Positions 16,794 through 24,563 of a stretch of 64,000 nucleotides of DNA are shown here, piece by piece. The notes under the pieces are model-generated. The model saw only the letters and a list, made by a program, of their open reading frames with translations, had not been told where the DNA came from and did no database searches. The translations under genes were made by a program, and so were the position numbers. How positions within the stretch are numbered: position 1 is the first letter of the stretch; the number at the start of each line of letters is the position of its first letter. The stretch is from a bacterium (GTDB taxonomy: Bacteria > Krumholzibacteriota > Krumholzibacteriia > LZORAL124-64-63). Where the stretch lies: assembly GCA_016712675.1 (NCBI GenBank), contig JADJQR010000001.1, forward strand, positions 1,178,001 to 1,242,000, written 5' to 3'.

Positions 16794-18893
16794 ATGTCGG
16801 GCGGAATCCGAACCCTGCCGATGGCGATGATCCCTGCGCTCCTGACGCTCAACGTGTCGGTGGCGTTCGCCGCGACCGGCGACATGCTGGCGTCCGACCC
16901 GGCGCGGCTGGGCCAGGTGCTTGCCGAGACGCTGCCCCGGGCCGCGGAGCAGTCCGCGCGCCTGGGCAGCGATGTCGTGACGGCCTACCACCAGAAGGTG
17001 TTCGACGCCGAGACCGGCACCTACACCGAGACCGAGAACATCGTCTGGTGGGTACGGCGGGGAGAGGCCGAGGCGCTGACCTCCTTCGTGCGCGACTTCC
17101 CGCCCGGCGTGGAGGTCGAAGCGGTGGAGGCGTTCACCGCGCACGCCGTCGACGCGTCTTCGGTTCCCGCCGCCGTCGCCGGCCTGCGCCTGCTGGGGAG
17201 CGACCGCATCAAGCTGCAGAAGGGGGATCGCAAGCAGCGGGAGACCAACCTGGTGGTGGCCTTCGAGACCGCACGGCCCGGGGACCTGATCGGCGTGTCG
17301 ATCCGCCGGCACCACGACGCGCCGCTCCGTTGGCGGGACTGGGCCCTGGCCGGTGACTACCCCGTCGCGCGGTGCGAACTCCGGGTGCGAAACGACTGGC
17401 GACTCGTCTTCACGGTGTTCGGCGACCGCATGCGCCCGGGGGCGATGCAGAAGGAAGTGGTCGAGGAGAAGTCCGGGCAGATCCTGGACCTGCGGCTCTG
17501 GGTCGATGACGTCGATCCGGTGTTTCGCGAGCCGTACTCATCGAGCGCGGCGCTGCAGTCCCCGAGCCTGAGCCTGGTCTGGCGCGCCGAGCGCGTTCCC
17601 TGGCGGGGAGGCGGCCACGTCTGGATCGAGTACCGCGACTGGAACATGGTCGCCGCGCAGATGGCGGCCCTGGAACGTGCCTACCTGTCCGGGCACAAGG
17701 CCGTCGATGCCCTGGCCCGGGAGCTGGTCGCCGGCACCGCGCCGGACGACCTCATCCGGCGGCTCTACCTGTACGCGCGTGATGAGCTGCAGGACGTGGC
17801 GACCCTCGTGCACGAAAAGCGGGACGATCACATCACGATCGAGGACGTGCTGGCGGCACGTTCCGGCGCCGAGTTCGAGAAGTGCTATCTCCTGCTGGGT
17901 CTTCTGAGGAACCTGGACGTGCCGGCGCAGCTGGTCTGGCTGCACGATCCCGAGGATGGGGGCTTCTTCGCCGATTTCCCCAACTGGGGCCAACTGGCGA
18001 CGCCTGTGGTGCTGGCGAGCCGCGGCGAACAAGAGGTTTGGCTCGACCTCGGCTGCTCGACGTGTCGGCCCGGCGTCCTGAGGCCACGGCTGGCAACGGC
18101 CCATGCGATGACCTACGATCGGGATGCCGACACCAAGAACCTCGAGGTCCTGGAGCAGGCCTACCTGCAGTCGTCGATCCTGCGGAATGACCCGGTGGGT
18201 CGGTATCTCGACAAGGTGCAGCGTGCCGACTGGTGCGACCTCACGACGCTGACGATCGGCACCGGCGCCGACCTGGTCATGGAGGAGTACACGCTCAGCC
18301 GAGCGGATGGGCAGCCGTTCCGTGGCACGCTGAGCCTCACCGCGAGCGGTCTGACGGCGTCTCGCGAGGAATACCTGGCCACCGAGGATGCCCCGGCCGT
18401 CGCCAGGCAATGGGTTGAGCAGCGCTTCGCCGCCGCCGGGTTCGATTCGGTGGTGGCGGCGTCCGGGCCCGACGCCGAGATCATGACCTTGACCATGCAC
18501 CTGGATCCGGGGCCGGTTCCGGACGCGATCGGCGACACCTGGATCCTGCCGCCGGGCCTGGTCTACGGCTCGCCGGCCGTTGCGGAATGGCCCTCGCCGC
18601 GACGCAGCGCCTTCCATGTCGCGAGCGATGCCGAACGATTCTGGCAGATCCGGATCCCGCTGCCCACCGGCTGGGCCGGGGCCACGGTCCCTGCCGCCCG
18701 GGACTTCGGGTACACCTGCTTCGCCTACCACATCGAGTACGCCGTCGAAGCCGGCCACCTGGTCGTGACGCGTTCCCTCAAGGAGCGCGCCGGCACGGTG
18801 GATGACAGCCGGGCCCTCGAGCTGCTTGGCGGACAGGCGAAGCTGATGCGCGAGCTCGAGCTCGATCCCGTGGTGCTCGTTCGTGTCGACTAG
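16794..18893 (+). CDS. Secreted DUF3857/transglutaminase-type protein, probably inactive
   Basis: 699 residues: signal peptide (about 1-25 from MSGGIRTLPMAMIPALL), a DUF3857-like beta domain (about 45-290), a transglutaminase-like core (about 320-480) and a C-terminal beta domain. The core keeps Cys364 at the head of a helix (AEFEKCYLLLGLLRNLDVPAQLVWL) and an Asp (VWLDLGCSTC). The strand that should carry the catalytic His reads NWGQLATPVV, so activity is doubtful. The ATG at 16794 is chosen for the signal peptide; an ATG at 16716 would add a poor N-terminus. It overlaps the next gene by 11 bases, and the pair probably works together outside the cytoplasm. Confidence 0.75.
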   Translation: MSGGIRTLPMAMIPALLTLNVSVAFAATGDMLASDPARLGQVLAETLPRAAEQSARLGSDVVTAYHQKVFDAETGTYTETENIVWWVRRGEAEALTSFVRDFPPGVEVEAVEAFTAHAVDASSVPAAVAGLRLLGSDRIKLQKGDRKQRETNLVVAFETARPGDLIGVSIRRHHDAPLRWRDWALAGDYPVARCELRVRNDWRLVFTVFGDRMRPGAMQKEVVEEKSGQILDLRLWVDDVDPVFREPYSSSAALQSPSLSLVWRAERVPWRGGGHVWIEYRDWNMVAAQMAALERAYLSGHKAVDALARELVAGTAPDDLIRRLYLYARDELQDVATLVHEKRDDHITIEDVLAARSGAEFEKCYLLLGLLRNLDVPAQLVWLHDPEDGGFFADFPNWGQLATPVVLASRGEQEVWLDLGCSTCRPGVLRPRLATAHAMTYDRDADTKNLEVLEQAYLQSSILRNDPVGRYLDKVQRADWCDLTTLTIGTGADLVMEEYTLSRADGQPFRGTLSLTASGLTASREEYLATEDAPAVARQWVEQRFAAAGFDSVVAASGPDAEIMTLTMHLDPGPVPDAIGDTWILPPGLVYGSPAVAEWPSPRRSAFHVASDAERFWQIRIPLPTGWAGATVPAARDFGYTCFAYHIEYAVEAGHLVVTRSLKERAGTVDDSRALELLGGQAKLMRELELDPVVLVRVD

Positions 18894-20850
18894 GCGACGC
18901 GCACGCGGGTGGGTGACGTGGCTGGCGCTGGCGGTGCTGGTCGCCGAGGCGCGGGGCGCCGGACTCGAGGCCCCCGCCGCGCCCGACGAAGCCCGGGTGC
19001 GGGCGTTCCTCGACCGCTGCCCGAAGGTGGACGCGGCGTTGGTCCAGGAGTGGCAGGGCCTGGAGCTGGCCTTGGACCGGCAGAGCGGCGGCCTCGACGG
19101 ACACCTGCTGACATGTACCGAGATCGCGGTGCTCGGGCGCCCGGCCCTCGCCGAGCGGTCGCTGGTGGCCTACCGCAACGCACCTTCGCAACGGATCAGG
19201 CACTTCGAGGTGGCCGTCATCGGACCGGACGGTGTCCGGCGCTGGGGTCGCAAGGACCTGAAGTGGACCGAGACGACCGAGCAGGGCGACGGCATCGTGA
19301 TCCTGGACGGCTCGATCTCCGTCGCGTTCGTCCCGGGCCTGCGGGTCGGTGACCGCATCCGCGTGACGGCCGAATACAGGATCCAGGATTGGCGCGGGTT
19401 GCCGCCGGTGGTACTCGGCGCCGCCGACCTGCCCAGCCTGGAGTCGACCTGCGAGCTTGTGCTGCCCGCTGACCATGAGGTCTTCTGGACGACCACCGGA
19501 CCGGAGCGGTTCCGTGGAAGCCTGCGCCACACGGGTGCGGACGCTGACGGCCGTCGTGCCTGGCTGCTGTCCGGCGAGGCCGCTGCCGAATGCGCGCCCT
19601 GCGAGGCCGGCTTCCCGTACGTGCGCCTCGTGCCGCAGATCGCGAGCGTCGGCGCTTCGGACCGGCGCACGATGGCGGTCGGCCGCGAATGGGCGCAGGT
19701 GGGTGGGGCCTACCTCGAAGCCATCGAGCCCCGGCTTGCCGCCGACGACACCCTGGCCGTCGCCGTGGCCCGGATCACCCGGGGCGCGGTCGACGCGGCG
19801 GAGCGCATCGACCGGATCTACGCCTGGGTGCAACGACGATGCCACTACCTGGGCCTCTTCGCGGGGGCCGACGGCATCATGCCCCGCAGCGCCCGGTCAG
19901 TGTATGACCTGGGGTCGGGCGACTGCAAGGGGCTCGGCGCGCTCCTGATCGCGATGCTGCGCAGCGCCGGGATCCCCGCCCATCCGGTGCTGGTGCTGAC
20001 CGCACAGCACGGCCGACTGGCCACCGAGGTGCCGAATCTCCTCCAGTTCGATCATTTCATCGTCTGGGCAGACGACGGCGCCGGGGGCCTGTTCCTCGAC
20101 GCGACAGTGGACCACTGTCCGGCCGGGACCGTTCCCGGCACGGACGCCGGCTCCCCGGTGCTGCTGCTCAGGCCGGGCGCGGTGGCGCTCGTGGAGATCC
20201 CGTTCGCAGCCTGGTCTCCCGGTGCGATCCGGCGCACGCTCACCGGACGGCTGGCCGACGATGGGCGCCTCGATGGCGTGGTGTCGTGCGTCATCACCGG
20301 TGGCCAGGCGCTGGCGTGGCGCCATCGGCTGGCTGGCCGGGACAGTGCGGCCGTCCTCGAGCAGATCCAGCCGCTCCTGGCGGTGATCGCGTTCGCCACC
20401 GAGGTCGCGGGCGTGACGGTGACCGGACTGGACGACCTCCGCGCGCCCCTGGTCGTCTCGATGCCCCAGACGAGCCGCGCGCCGCTGCCGCGCGCAGCCG
20501 ATCGGATTTTCTTGCCGCGGCGGATGCTGTCGGACCTGCTGCCGATGCAGCCGGCCGACGCCTGCAACGATCCTGCGGATTGGCGGGGGCTGCCCGAATG
20601 CACCGACCTTTGCCGGCTGACGCTCGCCGAGGGCTTCGAACTGGCCGCCGCCGACACTGCGCTAGCGCTCTCCGCGCCGGGGCTGCGCTGGACCCATGAC
20701 TGGCGCCATGAAGGCCGCGAACTCCGGGTGGAAACGTTGATGCAGCCCGCGCCCGGGCCGCTTTCGGCGGCGGATGCCGACTCGCTGGGCCGGTTGCTGC
20801 GCCGGATCCGAAAGGTCGAGGCCGGCCACCTGGAGATCCGGCGACGCTGA
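18883..20850 (+). CDS. Secreted DUF3857/transglutaminase protein, intact triad
   Basis: 655 residues from a GTG start: signal peptide (about 1-25), DUF3857 domain (about 55-260), transglutaminase-like core (about 285-410), and a C-terminal beta domain. The catalytic set is complete: Cys348 (GDCKGLGALLIAMLRSAGIPA), His391 (FDHFIVW) and Asp406 (LFLDAT). DUF3857-transglutaminase proteins are common in Bacteroidota-like genomes, often with polysaccharide or peptide utilisation loci, but their reaction is not established. The start lies within the end of the preceding paralogue-like gene. The two genes probably arose by duplication, with loss of the His in the first copy. Confidence 0.85.
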   Translation: MSTRRRARGWVTWLALAVLVAEARGAGLEAPAAPDEARVRAFLDRCPKVDAALVQEWQGLELALDRQSGGLDGHLLTCTEIAVLGRPALAERSLVAYRNAPSQRIRHFEVAVIGPDGVRRWGRKDLKWTETTEQGDGIVILDGSISVAFVPGLRVGDRIRVTAEYRIQDWRGLPPVVLGAADLPSLESTCELVLPADHEVFWTTTGPERFRGSLRHTGADADGRRAWLLSGEAAAECAPCEAGFPYVRLVPQIASVGASDRRTMAVGREWAQVGGAYLEAIEPRLAADDTLAVAVARITRGAVDAAERIDRIYAWVQRRCHYLGLFAGADGIMPRSARSVYDLGSGDCKGLGALLIAMLRSAGIPAHPVLVLTAQHGRLATEVPNLLQFDHFIVWADDGAGGLFLDATVDHCPAGTVPGTDAGSPVLLLRPGAVALVEIPFAAWSPGAIRRTLTGRLADDGRLDGVVSCVITGGQALAWRHRLAGRDSAAVLEQIQPLLAVIAFATEVAGVTVTGLDDLRAPLVVSMPQTSRAPLPRAADRIFLPRRMLSDLLPMQPADACNDPADWRGLPECTDLCRLTLAEGFELAAADTALALSAPGLRWTHDWRHEGRELRVETLMQPAPGPLSAADADSLGRLLRRIRKVEAGHLEIRRR

Positions 20851-20937
20851 GATACCGACCGCGCACGGACGCGCGGGGATCGCGGCGCGATGGCTGCCAC
20901 GTCGGCGCAGGCGCCGGCCGGCTGAAGGGACACGACG

Positions 20938-22041
20938 ATGCGACACGCGATCCTGCAGGCCGGCCTGCTGGCCGGCCTGTTGGCCGGCACAGCGCTTGGC
21001 CAGCCGCCCGGGTACACCGCCGACCAGGCGGCGGTCCACGTCCAACTGGCGCTGGACTGTGCCGAGCGCGAGTACCCCAACCAGATCCAGCACGTGATGG
21101 CGTCGGACGCCGACCTGGGCCCGCCGCGTGCGTTGCATCCGGCGTTCCACGGCTGCTACGACTGGCATTCGGCGGTGCACGGCCATTGGCTGCTCGCGCG
21201 CTTCGCGCGCCTGCACCCGGCGCACCCCCTGGCGGAGCGTGCGCGCGCCGTGCTCGACCACCACCTGACCGCGCCGGCGATCGCAGCCGAGGCCGCCTAC
21301 CTGCGGGGCGAGGGTCGCGAGCCCTGGCAGCGCCCGTACGGGCTGGCCTGGGTGCTGCAGCTGGCCGCCGAGCTGGCGGAGTGGGACGATCCGGCGGCCC
21401 GGCGGTGGGCCGACGCGCTCGCGCCGCTGGCCGCGGTCTGCATCGAGCGCTTCTCGGACTGGCTGCCGAAGCTCGCCTACCCGATCCGCACCGGCGAGCA
21501 CAGCCAGACCGCGTTCGCCTTCGGACTGGTGCTCGACTACGCCCGAGCCACGGGCAGGACCGACCTCGCCGACCTTGTCGCCGCAACCAGCCGGCGCCTG
21601 TATGCGCACGACCGCGGCGCCGACCTCGCGTTCGAGCCGTCGGGCCAGGACTTCCTGTCGCCGGCGCTCGCGGAGGCTGACCTTATGCGACGCGTCCTGG
21701 ACGCTGCGACATTTGCGACCTGGCTCGCCGGGTTCCTACCGGCCATTCCGGCCGACGGCGGCGCGGGGTTCCTGCCGGTCGCGGTGGTGACCGACCGCGT
21801 CGACGGCAAGCTGGCGCACCTCGACGGCCTGAACCTCAGCCGGGCCTGGATGCTCGAAGGCATCGCCGCCGCCCTGCCCGGAACCGATCCGCGCCGGCCG
21901 GCCCTGCTGGCGGCCGCGCTTGCGCACGCCCGGGACGGCCTGGCCAGCGTGACGGGCGAGCACTACGCGGGCGGTCATTGGCTCGGCACGTACGCCATGT
22001 ACCTGACCAGCGGGCGGGGCCAGGAACGGGCCGATCGTTGA
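20938..22041 (+). CDS. Secreted DUF2891 family protein
   Basis: 367 residues. After a short signal peptide (MRHAILQAGLLAGLLAGTALG) comes an all-helical (alpha/alpha-barrel-like) body. DUF2891 landmarks include HPAFHGCYDWHSAVHGHWLL, YGLAWVLQLAAEL, YPIRTGEHSQTAFAF and GEHYAGGHWLGTYAMYL; these are rich in His, Trp and Glu as in sugar-processing alpha/alpha-barrels. The biochemical role is unknown. SD GAAGGGA is 8 bases before the ATG. It lies 87 bases after the transglutaminase gene, so it may be in the same transcript. Confidence 0.85.
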   Translation: MRHAILQAGLLAGLLAGTALGQPPGYTADQAAVHVQLALDCAEREYPNQIQHVMASDADLGPPRALHPAFHGCYDWHSAVHGHWLLARFARLHPAHPLAERARAVLDHHLTAPAIAAEAAYLRGEGREPWQRPYGLAWVLQLAAELAEWDDPAARRWADALAPLAAVCIERFSDWLPKLAYPIRTGEHSQTAFAFGLVLDYARATGRTDLADLVAATSRRLYAHDRGADLAFEPSGQDFLSPALAEADLMRRVLDAATFATWLAGFLPAIPADGGAGFLPVAVVTDRVDGKLAHLDGLNLSRAWMLEGIAAALPGTDPRRPALLAAALAHARDGLASVTGEHYAGGHWLGTYAMYLTSGRGQERADR

Positions 22042-22058
22042 TGCGACAGGAGGCAGGG

Positions 22059-22136
22059 ATGTCGGACATCGCCCACGACACCGTCACCCCATCCGACCGG
22101 GTGCACACCCGCCGGACGCGGCGGGCCGCAGAGTGA
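22059..22136 (+). CDS. Possible 25-residue leader peptide coupled to HAD gene
   Basis: A short ORF starting MSDIAHDTV and ending RRTRRAAE. It is preceded by the strongest Shine-Dalgarno in this neighbourhood (ACAGGAGGCAGGG directly before ATG), and its stop TGA overlaps the ATG of the HAD gene (TGATG). The HAD gene itself has no SD. The simplest reading is a translated leader that delivers ribosomes to the HAD start. There is no obvious amino-acid run for attenuation, though the C-terminus is Arg-rich. It may equally be non-functional as a peptide. Confidence 0.45.
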   Translation: MSDIAHDTVTPSDRVHTRRTRRAAE

Positions 22137-22801
22137 TGACACGCCTGGTCATCTGGGACTTTGACGGCACGCTGGTCGACAGCCGCCCCCAGATCGAGGC
22201 CGGGCTGGACCACACCCTGGGCCTCCTGGGGTTGGGGCCCGAGGTCCGCGAGGCCTGGTTGGCATGCGTCGGGCTGCCTGTGCAGGATGCCATCGAGCGG
22301 ACCTTCGTCCCGCTGGGCCTGACGTACGCGGAGGTCTACCCGGTTTACCGGTCGTTCGACTGGCCGGGCAGCGAGGGGCTCATCCGTCCCTTCGCCGGAA
22401 TGCCGGAGCTGTTGGCGGAGCTGCATGCCGCCGGCGTGAGGATGGCGATCGCCAGCAGCAAGCGCGGCGAGCCGCTGCGCCGGCAGGCGGCGCGCTTCGC
22501 CTGGCAGCCGTACTTCGACCCAATCATCACGCCCGACGAGGTGGGCACCGCCACCAAGCCCCATCCGGAATCCCTCTGGCAGGCGCTGCGGGCCCATGAC
22601 CTGGCGCCGGGCGATGCCGTGATGGTGGGCGACACGCCGTTCGACCTGGAGATGGCCCGGCGGGCGGGCGTGCCGGGCATCGGCGTGGCCCACGGCTTCT
22701 ACGGGTCGGCGGACCTGGAGGCCTGGGGCCCGGTGGGCTGTGCCCGCGACGCCGAGGGCCTCCGGGAGCTGCTGCTATCAAGGCTGGGAAGAGCGATCTA
22801 A
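22136..22801 (+). CDS. HAD-superfamily phosphatase (phosphoglycolate-phosphatase-like)
   Basis: 221 residues from the ATG (a GTG one codon earlier is possible). HAD motifs are in order: motif I DFDGTLVDS (nucleophile and acid Asp), cap helices (about 15-85), motif II ASSKRGE, motif III Lys in TATKPHPE, and motif IV VGDTPFDLEMARRAG. The helical C1 cap places it with the phosphoglycolate phosphatase/beta-phosphoglucomutase subgroup; the substrate is not determinable. It is cytoplasmic. The ATG is overlapped by the stop of the 25-codon leader ORF. Confidence 0.88.
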   Translation: MTRLVIWDFDGTLVDSRPQIEAGLDHTLGLLGLGPEVREAWLACVGLPVQDAIERTFVPLGLTYAEVYPVYRSFDWPGSEGLIRPFAGMPELLAELHAAGVRMAIASSKRGEPLRRQAARFAWQPYFDPIITPDEVGTATKPHPESLWQALRAHDLAPGDAVMVGDTPFDLEMARRAGVPGIGVAHGFYGSADLEAWGPVGCARDAEGLRELLLSRLGRAI

Positions 22802-22867
22802 TCTTCACCATGGCAATATCTTAGCTGTCTTGCGGCCGCCGCCCATCCCCTCTCCGCCATCGTGGCC

Positions 22868-22896
22868 TTGACGCCATACCAACTGGTTGGTATGAT
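22868..22896 (+). promoter_or_regulatory. Sigma-70-type promoter of TetR-VOC operon
   Basis: TTGACG, exactly 17-base spacer, TATGAT: five of six bases match the consensus in each hexamer. The predicted start near 22903 leaves a 22-base leader with an AAAAGG SD before the TetR ATG. The operator lies inside the spacer and overlaps the -10. Confidence 0.8.
22875..22894. promoter_or_regulatory. TetR-type operator, 9+2+9 perfect palindrome
   Basis: CATACCAAC-TG-GTTGGTATG. The arms are perfect 9-base inverted repeats with a 2-base centre. The site fills the -35/-10 spacer and covers four bases of the -10, so bound repressor would exclude RNA polymerase. Its place just upstream of the TetR gene points to autorepression. 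Confidence 0.8.
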
Positions 22897-22924
22897 AACG
22901 TCCGTCATCCAAAAGGCCGGTGCC

Positions 22925-23563
22925 ATGCCTGCAGCCGATTCACGCACACGGTTCCTCGACGCCGCGGTCCACCTGATCCGGACGTGCGGTTACGAGGCCG
23001 CGACCATCGACGAGCTGTGCCGCGAAGCGGGGCTGACCAAGGGCAGCTTCTTCCACCACTTCCGGTCCAAGGAGGACCTGGCCCTGGCGGCGGCCGATCA
23101 CTTCGCGGGCGCCGCGGACGCCCTGTTCGGCCAGGCGCCCTACCACGCGCACGTGGATTCGCGCGACCGCGTGCTGGGCTACGTCGATTTCCGCCGCGCC
23201 ATCCTGCGCGGCGCCGTGCCCGAGTTCACGTGCCTGTTCGGCACCATGGTGCAGGAGACGTACGACACGCACCCGGCGCTGCGCGAAGCCTGTGACCGCC
23301 ACATCGGCGCGCATGCCGACGCCGTGGCGCGTGATCTCGACGCGGCGCGCGCCGACCGCGCGCCTGACGCCGAATGGACCGCGCAGAGCCTGGCCCTGTT
23401 CACGCAGGCGGTGCTGCAGGGCGCCTTCGTCCTGGCCAAGGCCAGGGGCGGGCCCGAGGTGGCCGACCAGTGCCTGGCCCACCTGCGGCGCTATCTCGAG
23501 TTGTTGTTGAGTTCCCCCGGCAGCCCCCAACCAGGAGTGACTGACCATGTCCACGGCCAATAG
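22925..23563 (+). CDS. TetR/AcrR-family repressor
   Basis: 212 residues from the ATG at 22925. An N-terminal helix-turn-helix (residues about 8-55: TRFLDAAVHLIRTCGYEAATI then LCREAGLTKGSFFHHFRSKEDL) is followed by an all-helical ligand-binding domain (about 60-200). The start is fixed by the promoter, since an earlier in-frame ATG at 22862 lies upstream of the -35. It should bind the palindrome at 22875-22894 and repress its own operon, including the VOC gene whose start it overlaps by 17 bases. The inducing ligand is unknown; a small toxic molecule handled by the VOC protein is one possibility. Confidence 0.92.
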   Translation: MPAADSRTRFLDAAVHLIRTCGYEAATIDELCREAGLTKGSFFHHFRSKEDLALAAADHFAGAADALFGQAPYHAHVDSRDRVLGYVDFRRAILRGAVPEFTCLFGTMVQETYDTHPALREACDRHIGAHADAVARDLDAARADRAPDAEWTAQSLALFTQAVLQGAFVLAKARGGPEVADQCLAHLRRYLELLLSSPGSPQPGVTDHVHGQ

Positions 23564-24347
23564 ATCCTTCATCTGGTACGAGCTGATGACCACCGACGCC
23601 GGGGCGGCCCGCGCGTTCTACCAGCACGTCTTCGGCTGGGAAGCACGTCCGGCCGGCGTGCCCGGCATCGACTACACGCTGCTGGCGGCCGCGGGCCGCG
23701 ATGTGGGCGGCCTGTTCCCGATGCCCACCGAAGGCTGCGGCGGAGGCGATGCGCCCGCCGACATGCATCCCTGCTGGCTGGGCTACATCGCCTCGCCGGA
23801 TGTCGACGACGATGCGCGCCGCATCACGGCCGCCGGCGGGCGCGTGCTCAAGGAGCCCACGGATATCCCCGGCGTCGGCCGCTTCGCCGTGGTGGCCGAC
23901 CCGCACGGCGCCGTCTTCCAGGTCATGTCCGGGACCACGAGCCAGGAGTTCGAGCCGGTGCCCGAGTGGACACCCGGCCACTTCGGCTGGCACGAGCTGA
24001 GCGCCGGCGACGGCGCTGCCGCCTGGCAGTGGTACTCGGGCCTGTTCGGCTGGACGGAGAACGAGGTCATGGACATGGGCCCGGCCGGCACCTACCGCAT
24101 CTTCTCCACCGGGCGCGGCCCCTGCGGCGGCATGCTGACCCGGACACCGGAGATGCCGGTGCCGATGTGGCTGTTCTACGTGTGCGTGCAGGACGTCGAC
24201 GGCGCGATCGCGCGCGTCACCGCCGGCAGTGGCAGGCTGCTGATGGGGCCGCACGAGGTGCCGGGCGGCGCCTGGATCGCCACCTTCCTGGATCCGCAGG
24301 GCGCGATGTTCGCCGTGGTCGGCGGTCGGGGCGGTTCCCCGGCGTGA
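23547..24347 (+). CDS. Two-domain VOC (glyoxalase/bleomycin-resistance fold) protein
   Basis: 266 residues with two vicinal-oxygen-chelate domains (about 5-130 and 138-262). Each begins with the paired pattern FIWYELMTTDAGAARAFYQHVFGW / FGWHELSAGDGAAAWQWYSGLFGW and ends DPHGAVFQVM / DPQGAMFAVV. The His and Glu positions expected for metal binding are partly kept (FGWHE). Proteins of this architecture are annotated as glyoxalase-like or hydroxylases, usually without a proven reaction. SD CAGGAG lies 10 bases before the ATG, inside the TetR gene, so the two are co-translated. A strong hairpin follows. Confidence 0.88.
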   Translation: MSTANRSFIWYELMTTDAGAARAFYQHVFGWEARPAGVPGIDYTLLAAAGRDVGGLFPMPTEGCGGGDAPADMHPCWLGYIASPDVDDDARRITAAGGRVLKEPTDIPGVGRFAVVADPHGAVFQVMSGTTSQEFEPVPEWTPGHFGWHELSAGDGAAAWQWYSGLFGWTENEVMDMGPAGTYRIFSTGRGPCGGMLTRTPEMPVPMWLFYVCVQDVDGAIARVTAGSGRLLMGPHEVPGGAWIATFLDPQGAMFAVVGGRGGSPA

Positions 24348-24351
24348 GGAA

Positions 24352-24391
24352 CGCGGGGCCGGGCGCGGCATCGTGGTCGCGCCCGGCCGCG
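24352..24391 (+). terminator. Strong hairpin after TetR-VOC operon
   Basis: Left arm CGCGGGGCCGGGCGCG, right arm CGCGCCCGGCCGCG with a two-base bulge, loop about 10 bases, starting 5 bases after the VOC stop. A U-run is absent, as usual at this G+C. Confidence 0.6.
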
Positions 24392-24532
24392 AATTCCGTG
24401 GACAGCGACCCGGGGCACTGGCACCGATGCAGTCCGAGGCAGGAGCAACGTCGGCCCGCGTCGGCGGGCAACCCCAGGAGAGATCATGTCCCGGAACGTG
24501 ACCACAGCATCCCAGTTGTGCCGTCGAGATTG

Positions 24533-24563
24533 TGCCCGGCCCGGCAGTTGCCCGGGCCGGGCA
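24533..24563 (+). promoter_or_regulatory. Hairpin sequestering transposase start
   Basis: Perfect 12-base arms (TGCCCGGCCCGG / CCGGGCCGGGCA) around CAGTTGC; the A of the transposase ATG is the last base of the right arm. Such structures just inside IS ends block translation of transcripts entering from outside, while an internal start beyond the left arm would avoid forming it. Confidence 0.6.

Noticed and set aside
23966-24562. N-terminal extension of the transposase to 565 residues
   Set aside because: The extra frame runs through the VOC gene and outside the left inverted repeat; the real ATG lies just inside the element.
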